A DNA stretch of 64,000 nucleotides from assembly GCF_003113265.1 (NCBI RefSeq), contig NZ_PUIV01000013.1, positions 1 to 64,000 on the forward strand. Reading direction: 5' to 3'. Positions within the stretch are counted from its first letter, which is position 1, and every line of letters begins with the position of its first letter. The DNA is from Methylosinus sporium (GTDB lineage: Bacteria > Pseudomonadota > Alphaproteobacteria > Rhizobiales > Beijerinckiaceae). The notes beneath the pieces were generated by a model. That model was not told the DNA's origin. It did not search any database and saw nothing but the letters and a program-made list of their open reading frames with translations. Positions 38,225-45,903 of this stretch are shown in pieces. The translations under genes and the position numbers were made by a program.

Positions 38225-39814
38225 ATGGTCATGGATCGCCTTCTCGTATCGAGCGCATCCGCCCGGGAGGCGGCGCGGCGCGCCACGCGCAACACGCGCG
38301 GCGAGGGCCCGCGCATCCGTCTGGGAACCGATCGCGCCGGAATGAGCGCCGCCGCGCGCTGCGAGAGCGTGACCATCGGCGCCGTCGCGCGGCCGACGCG
38401 GCGCATTCGCTCCATCGTCTTCGACACCGCCGTCGGCGATCTTCACAAGCAAAATATCATGCTGCGCGGCTATGAGCTGCATGGCGCCGCTTTCGTCGAA
38501 CTGAGCTGGGCGCGGCCGGCCGCCTCCGGCGCGCGCGGCTCGATCGAATTGCGCGTGCCGACGCTCCGCACAGTGCTAGGTCTCTCCGAGCCGCTGCGGC
38601 GCTCCATCGCCGAACGGCCGCTGGAGGCGCGCAGCGTCGCCGAAACCGAGCGGCGCGAGCGCCTGCTCGAACGGGCCGCAACGCGCATCTCCGTCTGTTT
38701 CGACGACGGCTTTGTCGAAGCCGGCGGTCGCCGCTCGAATTTTCACGAGATCGAGCTGCAACTCCTCGAGGGGGCGGAAGAAGAGCTCTGGAACGTCGCC
38801 GCCGAGCTCGCGCCGCGCGCCAATGCGCGCGTCCTGCCGATGAGCGAGGCCGAGTTGGCGCTGGCCCGCGCGACCGGCGCCGACCCCGCCCCGGTCAAGG
38901 CGCGCCGGCCGAAGCTCGCGCCCGACGCCTCGCTCGACGAGGCGATCGTCGCCTTCCTATCGGCCTGTCTCGATCAATTCGTCGCCAATTGGCCGGCGCT
39001 GCAATATCGCGCGCCGGAGGAGGCCATCCATCAGATGCGCGTGGCGCTGCGACGCCTGCGCGCCGGCGTCTCCATGTTGCGGCGCGGCGTCGCCAGCGAG
39101 GCGCTGGAGACCGCCTCCACGCGCGCCAAGGACATATCGGCGACGCTCGGAGAGGCGCGCAATCTCGACGTGCTGCTCGACATGCTCGTCACCGGCCCGC
39201 TCGCCCAGGCCAATGGCGAGCCGAGCTTCTATGCGCTGCTCGATGCGGCGGAGCGAAAGCGCATAGAGGCGCATTCCGCTGTCGCGGCGCTCGTCGCGGC
39301 GCCGCAGACGACGCAATTCGTCATCGCTCTTCGCGGCGCGCTCGCCGCGAGGAATTGGCGCGCGCCGCCCGGCGCCGATGGGCGCGCGGCCTTCGATCCG
39401 AGCGCGCCCGGCTCGGCGAAGGATTTCGCCATGCGCTCGCTCGATCGCCTGCACCGCCGCGCGCTGAAAGCGAGCCGCGACCTCGCTTCGCTGACGCCCG
39501 ACCAGCGCCACGACGCGCGCATCGCCTTCAAGAAAGCGCGATATGCCGCCGAATTCTTCGAATCCCTCTTCGACGCGCATACGAAAGCGCGCCGCTATCT
39601 GCGACAAACGTCGGCGCTGCAGGACAGGCTCGGCGCCTATAATGATCTCGCCGTCGCGGCCGAGCTGTTGCGCGGCCTCGGCGAGAGCGAGGCCGATCTC
39701 GCGCCGGCGAGCGCCTTCGCCGTGGGCTGGTGCGCCCATGCGCGCGAAGGCGGCGCGGTCGACTGGAAAAAGACCGAGAAGTCATTGAAGCAGCTCGAGA
39801 CATTTTGGCGCTGA
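38225..39814 (+). CDS. CHAD domain protein with degenerate CYTH-like N-terminus
   Basis: A 529-residue soluble protein. Residues about 240-520 form a CHAD domain, a helical histidine-rich fold that binds inorganic polyphosphate; AIHQMRVALRRLRAGVSMLRR near 262-282 and RIAFKKARYAAEFF near 430 are its core motifs. The first 215 residues resemble a CYTH (triphosphate tunnel) domain in strands such as RRIRSIVFDTAVGDLHKQNIMLRG and FHEIELQLLEG, but the N-terminal ExExK metal/phosphate motif is missing, so catalysis is doubtful. Polyphosphate granule association is the likely role by family. It sits just upstream of the stress-promoter glycan genes. Confidence 0.83.
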   Translation: MVMDRLLVSSASAREAARRATRNTRGEGPRIRLGTDRAGMSAAARCESVTIGAVARPTRRIRSIVFDTAVGDLHKQNIMLRGYELHGAAFVELSWARPAASGARGSIELRVPTLRTVLGLSEPLRRSIAERPLEARSVAETERRERLLERAATRISVCFDDGFVEAGGRRSNFHEIELQLLEGAEEELWNVAAELAPRANARVLPMSEAELALARATGADPAPVKARRPKLAPDASLDEAIVAFLSACLDQFVANWPALQYRAPEEAIHQMRVALRRLRAGVSMLRRGVASEALETASTRAKDISATLGEARNLDVLLDMLVTGPLAQANGEPSFYALLDAAERKRIEAHSAVAALVAAPQTTQFVIALRGALAARNWRAPPGADGRAAFDPSAPGSAKDFAMRSLDRLHRRALKASRDLASLTPDQRHDARIAFKKARYAAEFFESLFDAHTKARRYLRQTSALQDRLGAYNDLAVAAELLRGLGESEADLAPASAFAVGWCAHAREGGAVDWKKTEKSLKQLETFWR

Positions 39815-39826
39815 CCGCATTCGCGC

Positions 39827-39851
39827 GGAACCATGAGACGCCCCGAGCGTT
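39827..39851 (+). promoter_or_regulatory. EcfG-type general stress promoter upstream of the GT4 gene
   Basis: GGAAC at 39827-39831 and CGTT at 39848-39851 are separated by exactly 16 bases, matching the alphaproteobacterial EcfG consensus GGAAC-N16/17-CGTT. The CGTT lies 33 bp before the glycosyltransferase start, a suitable distance. A second copy of the same arrangement precedes the PRC-barrel gene. Confidence 0.7.
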
Positions 39852-39883
39852 GACCGGACGGGGAGCGTTACGGTCTCTCGAAA

Positions 39884-41071
39884 ATGAACAAAATGACGCC
39901 TCGCTGGCGCGATCCCTTCCGAACTACGCGTCCGCCGCCTCTCAAAATCGCGCAGATCGCGCCATTGATCGAAAGCGTTCCCCCCCGCCTCTATGGCGGA
40001 ACGGAGCGCATCGTCTCCTTTCTCACCGAAGAGCTGGTGGCGCAGGGGCATGAGGTCACGCTCTTTGCGAGCGGCGGCTCGGTCACTTCGGCGCGACATG
40101 TCTGCTGCAGCGATCTGCCGCTGCGCCAAAAGCGCGCGGGCGATCCGACGCCGAGCTATCTCTTGATGCTCGACCGCGTGCGGCGCATGGCGTCGCAATT
40201 CGACATATTGCATTTTCACGTCGATCTGCTGCATTTCCCGTTGTTTCGCGACATTGCGGCGCATACGCTGACGACGCTGCACGGGCGCCAGGACCTTCCA
40301 GATATCGAGCGATTCTACGCTGGCTTTCCCGAAATGCCGCTGGTCTCCATCTCGGATTCGCAGCGCGAACCGGTCCCGCACGCCAATTTCATCGGCACGG
40401 TGATGAACGCCCTGCCGCTCGATCTTCTCGCGCCGACGCTTCGTCCCAAGGGCGATTATCTCGCCTTTCTCGGCCGCGTCTCGCCGGAGAAAGGCCTCGA
40501 TCACGCGATCGCCATCGCCAGAGCGGTCGGCCTGCCGCTCAAGATCGCAGCCAAGGTCGATACGCCGGACGAATCTTATTTTCATGCGACAATCGAGCCG
40601 TTGCTCGCGCTTCCGAACATCGAATTCGTCGGCGAGATCGACGATCGGCGCAAGAGCGATTTTCTCGGCGATGCGCGCGCGCTGCTGTTTCCGATCGAAT
40701 GGCCCGAGCCCTTCGGCCTCGTCATGATCGAGGCCATGGCTTGCGGCACGCCCGTTCTCGCCTTTCGTCGCGGCTCCGCGCCGGAGATCGTCGAGGAGGG
40801 AGTGAGCGGTGCTCTCGTCGACAATGTCGAGGAGGCGATCGCGTGTCTCGACCACGTGCTCGCGCTCGACCGCGGCAAGGTTCGGCGATGCTTCGAGATG
40901 CGCTTTTCCGCCGCGCGCATGGCGAAGGAATATGTGGCGATCTATCGCCGCCTGCTGCGCGCGCCGGCGCCGGCCGAGCTGCGCGCTCATCCCATTATGC
41001 TTCCGCCGACCTATTTCAGGAGGCATGTCGAGGACCAGATCGAACCGGACAACTCCTATCCCACGCTCTAG
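39884..41071 (+). CDS. Glycosyltransferase family 4
   Basis: A 395-residue GT-B fold retaining glycosyltransferase. The N-terminal domain has APLIESVPPRLYGGTERIVSFLTEEL (about 26-51); the C-terminal donor domain has YLAFLGRVSPEKGLDHAIAIA near 200 and the E(x7)E motif in EPFGLVMIEAMACGTPVLAF near 285. Donor and acceptor are unknown. The gene follows an EcfG-type promoter and overlaps the next gene, a debranching-type glucosidase, by 47 bp, so both probably act on one alpha-glucan or oligosaccharide. A start nine bases downstream is equally possible. Confidence 0.87.
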   Translation: MNKMTPRWRDPFRTTRPPPLKIAQIAPLIESVPPRLYGGTERIVSFLTEELVAQGHEVTLFASGGSVTSARHVCCSDLPLRQKRAGDPTPSYLLMLDRVRRMASQFDILHFHVDLLHFPLFRDIAAHTLTTLHGRQDLPDIERFYAGFPEMPLVSISDSQREPVPHANFIGTVMNALPLDLLAPTLRPKGDYLAFLGRVSPEKGLDHAIAIARAVGLPLKIAAKVDTPDESYFHATIEPLLALPNIEFVGEIDDRRKSDFLGDARALLFPIEWPEPFGLVMIEAMACGTPVLAFRRGSAPEIVEEGVSGALVDNVEEAIACLDHVLALDRGKVRRCFEMRFSAARMAKEYVAIYRRLLRAPAPAELRAHPIMLPPTYFRRHVEDQIEPDNSYPTL

Positions 41072-43298
41072 TCCGAGCGCGCCGCCCGACGCGGGCGACG
41101 ACGCGCCGCAGACGCATGAGCTGCAATTCTACATTCCGGCGACCGGCCCGCCGTCGCGGCCGCGCCGCACGCTCAAGCACGACGACACATTCGCCGTCTT
41201 CGACAGCCATGGCGACATCGGCGCGACAGCGGGCGGGCCGGACGGCCTGTTCGATCACGACACGCGCTATCTCTCGCATCTCGAGCTCTTGATCGAAGGG
41301 GCGCAGCCCTTGCTGCTCGACTCCGCCATACGCGACGACAATCTGAGCTTCTATGTCGATCTCACCAATCCCGACATCTTCCGCGACGACAAGATCGCGC
41401 TGCTGAAAGACTCCGTCTATGTCTCGCGCACCCTTTACCTCAAAGACGGCTCGCTGCGCGAGCGGCTCGAGGTCTCCAATCAGAGCGCCGAGGAGGTTCG
41501 CCTCAATCTGTCGATCGGCTTCGGCAATGATTTCGCCGATATTTTCGAGGTGCGCGGCGTCCGCCGCGCGCAGCGAGGGCGCGCCTGGGCGCAGCTTCTG
41601 GCGCCCGGCGCCGTAGCGCTCTATTACCGCGGCCTCGACGGCGCGCTGCGCGAGACGGCGCTCTCCTTCGAGCCCGATCCTTCGCTGCTCGTCGACAGCA
41701 TCGCCACCTATTCGCTGCGGCTCGCGCCGCGCCAGGCGCAGACGATCTTCCTCACCGCCGCAAGCCGCGGGCGCCTGCCGAAATCGACGCAATCCTTCTT
41801 CAACGGCTTGACCGGACTGCATCGCGAACTGAAGACCGCCACCGGCCAGAGCGCGCGCGTCGAGACCGCCGATCCGACGCTGAATCAGATTCTGTGGCGC
41901 TCGACAGCCGATGTGCGAATGCTGCTCACCAAGACGCCGGAGGGCTGCTATCCTTACGCCGGCATTCCCTGGTATTCGACCACATTCGGACGCGACGGCG
42001 TCATCACGGCGCTGCAGATGCTGTGGTTCGATCCGTCGATCGCGGTCGGCGTGCTGAGGCGGCTCGCCGCGCATCAGGCGACGAGTTTCGACGCGCGCTC
42101 GGACGCCGAGCCGGGCAAGATTTTGCACGAGATGCGCGACGGCGAAATGGCGGCGCTCGGCGAAGTGCCTTTCGGCCTCTATTACGGATCGGTGGATTCG
42201 ACGCCGCTGTTCGTCGTTCTCGCCGGCTATTATGCGCGCCGCACCGGAGACTATGCGCTCGTCCGCGAATTATGGCCGGCGATCGAGCGCGCACTCGCCT
42301 GGATCGACGGGCCGGGCGATCCGGACGGCGACGGCTTCATCGAATATGCGCGCCATACGGATCAAGGCCTGCGCAATCAGGGCTGGAAGGATTCACATGA
42401 TTCCGTCTTCCACGCCGACGGACGCCTCGCCGAAGGGCCGATCGCGCTGGTCGAGGCGCAGGCCTATGTCTACGCCGCGCGGCGCCTCGCCGCCCATTGC
42501 GCGCGCGAGCTCGGCCTCGACGCGCGCGCCGACGAATTGGCGGGCGCCGCGGAGACTCTGCGCGCGCGTTTCGAGGAGGCCTTCTGGTGCGAGGAGATCG
42601 GGACTTATGCGCTGGCGCTGGACGGCGAGAAAAGGCAATGCAAAGTGCGCACGAGCAATGCGGGACATGCGCTCTATGCGGGCATAGCGCGGCCCGATCG
42701 TGCGCAGAGCGTCGCCGACGGCCTGCTCGATTCCGCATTCTTCTCGGGATGGGGCGTGCGCACGGTGGCGCGCGGCGAGAGCCGCTATAATCCCATGTCC
42801 TATCACAATGGCTCCATATGGCCGCATGACAATGCGCTCATCGCGCATGGCTTCGGCCGCTATGGCTTCAAGGAGGGAGTCGCGGCGATATTCGATTCGC
42901 TGATCCGCGCCGCGAGCTATATGGAGGCGCGGCGCATTCCAGAGCTCTATTGCGGCTTTCGGCGCCGACGCGGCCGCGGCCCGACGCTCTATCCCGCCGC
43001 CTGCTCGCCGCAGGCCTGGGCGGCGAGCGCGCCCTTTCTCTTCATTCAGACGATGCTCGGCCTCGAATTCGACCACAAGGCGAGACAGATCCGTTTCGTC
43101 AATCCGACCGTGCCGCTCTCGGCGGGCGAGATCGTCATCCGCGATCTCTCGCTCGGCGAGGCGCGTGTCGACGTCGCGCTGCGGCAGGACGCACGCTCGG
43201 CCATTTCGCTGCATGTGCTGCGCACGATCGGCGACGTTCAAGTGTCGCTCGTCTTCGACCCGGATGTGCGCGAGCATCCGCTCACGGCGAAAGTGTGA
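41025..43298 (+). CDS. Amylo-alpha-1,6-glucosidase family protein
   Basis: A 757-residue protein with an N-terminal glycogen-debranching-type beta domain (from LKHDDTFAVFDSHGDI to about residue 270) and a C-terminal (alpha/alpha)6 barrel. Diagnostic pieces are YAGIPWYSTTFGRDGVITAL near 318, GWKDSHDSVFHADG near 455 and YNPMSYHNGSIWPHDNALIA near 590. The family hydrolyses alpha-1,6 links or related alpha-glucosides in the cytoplasm. The ATG at 41025 lies only one base after AGGAGG (41018-41023), unusually close, so translation may depend on coupling to the GT4 gene. Substrate is inferred from family and neighbour only. Confidence 0.88.
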   Translation: MSRTRSNRTTPIPRSSPSAPPDAGDDAPQTHELQFYIPATGPPSRPRRTLKHDDTFAVFDSHGDIGATAGGPDGLFDHDTRYLSHLELLIEGAQPLLLDSAIRDDNLSFYVDLTNPDIFRDDKIALLKDSVYVSRTLYLKDGSLRERLEVSNQSAEEVRLNLSIGFGNDFADIFEVRGVRRAQRGRAWAQLLAPGAVALYYRGLDGALRETALSFEPDPSLLVDSIATYSLRLAPRQAQTIFLTAASRGRLPKSTQSFFNGLTGLHRELKTATGQSARVETADPTLNQILWRSTADVRMLLTKTPEGCYPYAGIPWYSTTFGRDGVITALQMLWFDPSIAVGVLRRLAAHQATSFDARSDAEPGKILHEMRDGEMAALGEVPFGLYYGSVDSTPLFVVLAGYYARRTGDYALVRELWPAIERALAWIDGPGDPDGDGFIEYARHTDQGLRNQGWKDSHDSVFHADGRLAEGPIALVEAQAYVYAARRLAAHCARELGLDARADELAGAAETLRARFEEAFWCEEIGTYALALDGEKRQCKVRTSNAGHALYAGIARPDRAQSVADGLLDSAFFSGWGVRTVARGESRYNPMSYHNGSIWPHDNALIAHGFGRYGFKEGVAAIFDSLIRAASYMEARRIPELYCGFRRRRGRGPTLYPAACSPQAWAASAPFLFIQTMLGLEFDHKARQIRFVNPTVPLSAGEIVIRDLSLGEARVDVALRQDARSAISLHVLRTIGDVQVSLVFDPDVREHPLTAKV

Positions 43299-43325
43299 GA
43301 GCAGCCGCAGCGCTCGCGGCAGTGC

Positions 43326-43350
43326 GGAACCATTCGTCGGACGCCGCGTT
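43326..43350 (+). promoter_or_regulatory. EcfG-type general stress promoter upstream of the PRC-barrel gene
   Basis: GGAAC (43326-43330), 16 bases, CGTT (43347-43350). It is a full match to the EcfG consensus in the 81-bp gap between the glucosidase and the PRC-barrel gene, 30 bp before the start codon and upstream of a clean AGGAGG. PRC-barrel proteins are frequent members of the alphaproteobacterial general stress regulon. Confidence 0.72.
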
Positions 43351-43379
43351 GCTTCGAAACGAAACAGGAGGAACAGACA

Positions 43380-43787
43380 ATGGCGAGCGCCAACCCCGAC
43401 TTCAATCTCGTCTCCAGCGAAGACGTCGAAGGCACGACCGTTTTCGATCGGCTCGGCAATGAGCTGGGCGAAATCGATCATCTGATGATCGACAAGGTCT
43501 CGGGCCGCGTTCGTTACGCCGTGATGAGCTTCGGCGGTTTCTTGGGCCTCGGCCACAGCCATTATCCGCTGCCGTGGAATTCGCTCTCCTACGACAATGA
43601 GCGCGAAGGCTATATCGCAGACATCATCGAGCAGCAGCTTCAGGACGCGCCGGAATTCAGCGACGACAGCTGGAGCGATCGCGATTGGGAGAAACGCGTG
43701 CACGAGCATTATCATGCGCGTCCCTATTGGGACGAGCCGCAGCCGTCGCAATGGACGGACGAGCAGCAACCGCGCCCGCGCGGCTGA
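43380..43787 (+). CDS. PRC-barrel domain protein
   Basis: A 135-residue soluble protein. The PRC barrel spans about residues 8-85, with VEGTTVFDRLGNELGEIDHLMIDK, GRVRYAVMSFGGFLGLGHSHYPLPWNSLSYD and the following IADI strand. The acidic, tryptophan-rich tail (SDDSWSDRDWEKRVHEHYHA) is common in Rhizobiales homologues. PRC-barrel proteins bind other macromolecules; this subgroup is stress-induced. AGGAGG at 43366-43371 lies eight bases before the ATG. It follows an EcfG-type promoter. Confidence 0.9.
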   Translation: MASANPDFNLVSSEDVEGTTVFDRLGNELGEIDHLMIDKVSGRVRYAVMSFGGFLGLGHSHYPLPWNSLSYDNEREGYIADIIEQQLQDAPEFSDDSWSDRDWEKRVHEHYHARPYWDEPQPSQWTDEQQPRPRG

Positions 43788-43907
43788 GGCTCCGCGCTTC
43801 GGCTCGCGCGAGGATCGACAGGCTTCGCCGCTATGCGCTAGAAATTTCAGATCGTCGATTCGCGCTGCGCTTTTTCTCGACTCGTTTTTTCGAATGGAGA
43901 TTTTCTC

Positions 43908-44204
43908 GTGACTCTTCGACGCTTCGCGGCGCGCGGCCTCGTCGCCGCGCTTCTCATCGCGCCATCGGCCTCCGCTTTCGCGCAAGCCGACGGCTTCTTC
44001 GTTCCCGATCTCACCGGGCCTGTGCCGGGAGCGGTTCCGGCGCTGACGCCGGGCGTCCTCACCGCTGCGCCCTATTCGTACTATTACCGCTATCCGGCGC
44101 CCTATCCTTATGTCTACGCCCGCAACGGCTGTCTGGTGAATGCGGGCGTCTACGACAATTGGGGCGCCTTTCTCGGCTATCAGAGACTGCGCGTCGCCTG
44201 CTGA
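43908..44204 (+). CDS. Small secreted hypothetical protein (98 aa)
   Basis: Not recognised by family. It starts at a GTG after GGAGA and has a clear signal peptide (about residues 1-26, ending ASAFAQA). The mature part is rich in proline and tyrosine (SYYYRYPAPYPYVYARNG) and contains two cysteines near the end (NGCLVNAG and the final VAC), which may pair. Periplasmic or surface location is likely. Its 3' end overlaps the convergent flavoprotein gene by 25 bp. Confidence 0.7.
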   Translation: MTLRRFAARGLVAALLIAPSASAFAQADGFFVPDLTGPVPGAVPALTPGVLTAAPYSYYYRYPAPYPYVYARNGCLVNAGVYDNWGAFLGYQRLRVAC

Positions 44205-45790
44205 TCGGCGACGCGCTTGTCGAGCAGGACCTGATTGGCGTCCAGCGAAAACTCCTTCCACGCCGCCGCAATGTCGAGCAGCGTGACCTGGAGATAATCC
44301 TTGGACGGCTTGTGCTCCTCCGGGAAATTGGAGAGCGCGCAAGAGGTGCGGTTATAGTCGATGACGCCGTCGAGCAGTTCCTGAATGAAGCCGTCGAAGG
44401 CCTTTTGCGCCAGCGGCGTCAGATCGGAGCGGCCCTTGTCGACGGAGACGACGGAGTGATCGAAGGGCAGGCCCTCGAGCACGGCGAGCGCCTCCTTCAG
44501 CACCGCCTCCATGGCGCCGAGCATGGCGCGCTGGGTGATCTGCTCTTTCTGGCCGTTGGAGAGGCCGAAATTCAGCCGCTGGCGATAGCTGGCGAAAGTC
44601 GGCGCGCGCTTGGCGTTCACCCATTCGCGGAAACGCGCCATGCTGGCTTCGTTGAGCGCCTCGCCCGTGGCGCCTTCGCCGGAAATCATCGTCGACGTCT
44701 CCTTCTGATCGAGAAGGCGCAGCCTTATGCGCTCGGCCGCGACCAGCGCGCCTTCGAGATAGCCGCCGCCCTCGCGCGCGGTCTCCGCGCCGCCGAGATA
44801 GAGCTTGCCGTCCCAAAAGGCCTGCCGCAGCAGCGGATCGCCATAGTCGGGATGTTCGGACGGCGGGGTGAGATCGATCGTCGCGCAGGTGAAGGGCTCG
44901 CGCGCCCAATCCTGAATATGCTGCTCGCCGCCCGCCTCGAGCGGCTTGCCGAACAATTGGACGAACTGGCTATCGATCAGCATCGCCATGCCGCCGCCGA
45001 AGGCTTCCCGCAGCTCCGGCGAGAAGGCGAAGAAGCCGCCGATCGCCGCACGCTCGCCGGCGGCGTCGCAGGCGTCGAAAATCTCGCCGAGAACAGCCTG
45101 CTCATGGGTGGCGAAAGCGTTGCCGGAATGGCCCTCCGCACGCCAGGCGGGCGCGCCGGAAAAGCCTACCACCGCCTTGGCCTGCGCCGCCATCCAGGTC
45201 GGCGCGCTGCGCATGGCGTTGCGGCTCAGCGCGTCGAGCTCCGGCTGAAAGGCGAGATGCTCGGCGAGCAGGCGCGGCGGAAGCGCGAGCACGGCCCGCT
45301 CGGCGGTCACGGTCTCGGTCTCGCCCTCGGTCTCGAAGGTCAGCTCCACATGATCGCCGCGATCGGCGATGGCGCGCAGCACGGAAGAAAGATGGATCGC
45401 CTCCGCCGGAACCGCCGCCGTCAGCGCCTCGATCAGCGAGGCCATGCCGCCCTCCAGCCGACGCGCGCCGGAATGGAGATTGGGCGTCATGCGCGTCTCG
45501 GGCTTTTTGTCGCCGAAGGCGAGCAGCAGCGCCGTGCCCGGATCATATTGCGGAAAATCCGTGAGGCCGAGCTCCTTCACCAACGAGGTAATGGTCGGCT
45601 GCGTGTCCGGCCAGAACCAGGTCGGACCCAAATCGACACGCATCCCCGAGGATTGGTCCTCGACCGACAAGACGCGACCGCCGAGCCGCGGACGCGCTTC
45701 ATAGAGCGCAAAGCTCACCCCTGCCCCGGCGAGGCCGCGCGCCAGCGCCAAGCCGCAGGCCCCGCCCCCGACAATCACAACGTCCAGCAT
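44180..45790 (-). CDS. Flavin amine oxidase-like FAD protein with C-terminal extension
   Basis: A 536-residue protein. The N-terminal FAD motif DVVIVGGGACGLALARGLAG lies at about residues 3-22, followed by EARPRLGGRVLSVED (31-45); the C-terminal FAD contact GKLYLGGAETAREGGGYLEGALVAAERI is near 335-365. Together these mark the monoamine oxidase/phytoene desaturase superfamily. After the usual end of the fold (about residue 370) there are roughly 165 further helical residues starting TSTMISGEGATGEALNE that I cannot assign. Substrate unknown. Start is the ATG at 45790, 113 bp from the divergent DUF255 gene. Confidence 0.82.
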   Translation of the reverse strand: MLDVVIVGGGACGLALARGLAGAGVSFALYEARPRLGGRVLSVEDQSSGMRVDLGPTWFWPDTQPTITSLVKELGLTDFPQYDPGTALLLAFGDKKPETRMTPNLHSGARRLEGGMASLIEALTAAVPAEAIHLSSVLRAIADRGDHVELTFETEGETETVTAERAVLALPPRLLAEHLAFQPELDALSRNAMRSAPTWMAAQAKAVVGFSGAPAWRAEGHSGNAFATHEQAVLGEIFDACDAAGERAAIGGFFAFSPELREAFGGGMAMLIDSQFVQLFGKPLEAGGEQHIQDWAREPFTCATIDLTPPSEHPDYGDPLLRQAFWDGKLYLGGAETAREGGGYLEGALVAAERIRLRLLDQKETSTMISGEGATGEALNEASMARFREWVNAKRAPTFASYRQRLNFGLSNGQKEQITQRAMLGAMEAVLKEALAVLEGLPFDHSVVSVDKGRSDLTPLAQKAFDGFIQELLDGVIDYNRTSCALSNFPEEHKPSKDYLQVTLLDIAAAWKEFSLDANQVLLDKRVADQQATRSL

Positions 45791-45903
45791 ATTTCAGCTC
45801 CTGAGCCGTCTGGCCTTTTGCGGCAAAGCGACGCAAAGGGCGTGCCGCGGCTTTTGTCGCTTTTGCGCCCTATCCGGGCTGGCGCCTCGCGTGCAATAGC
45901 GGC

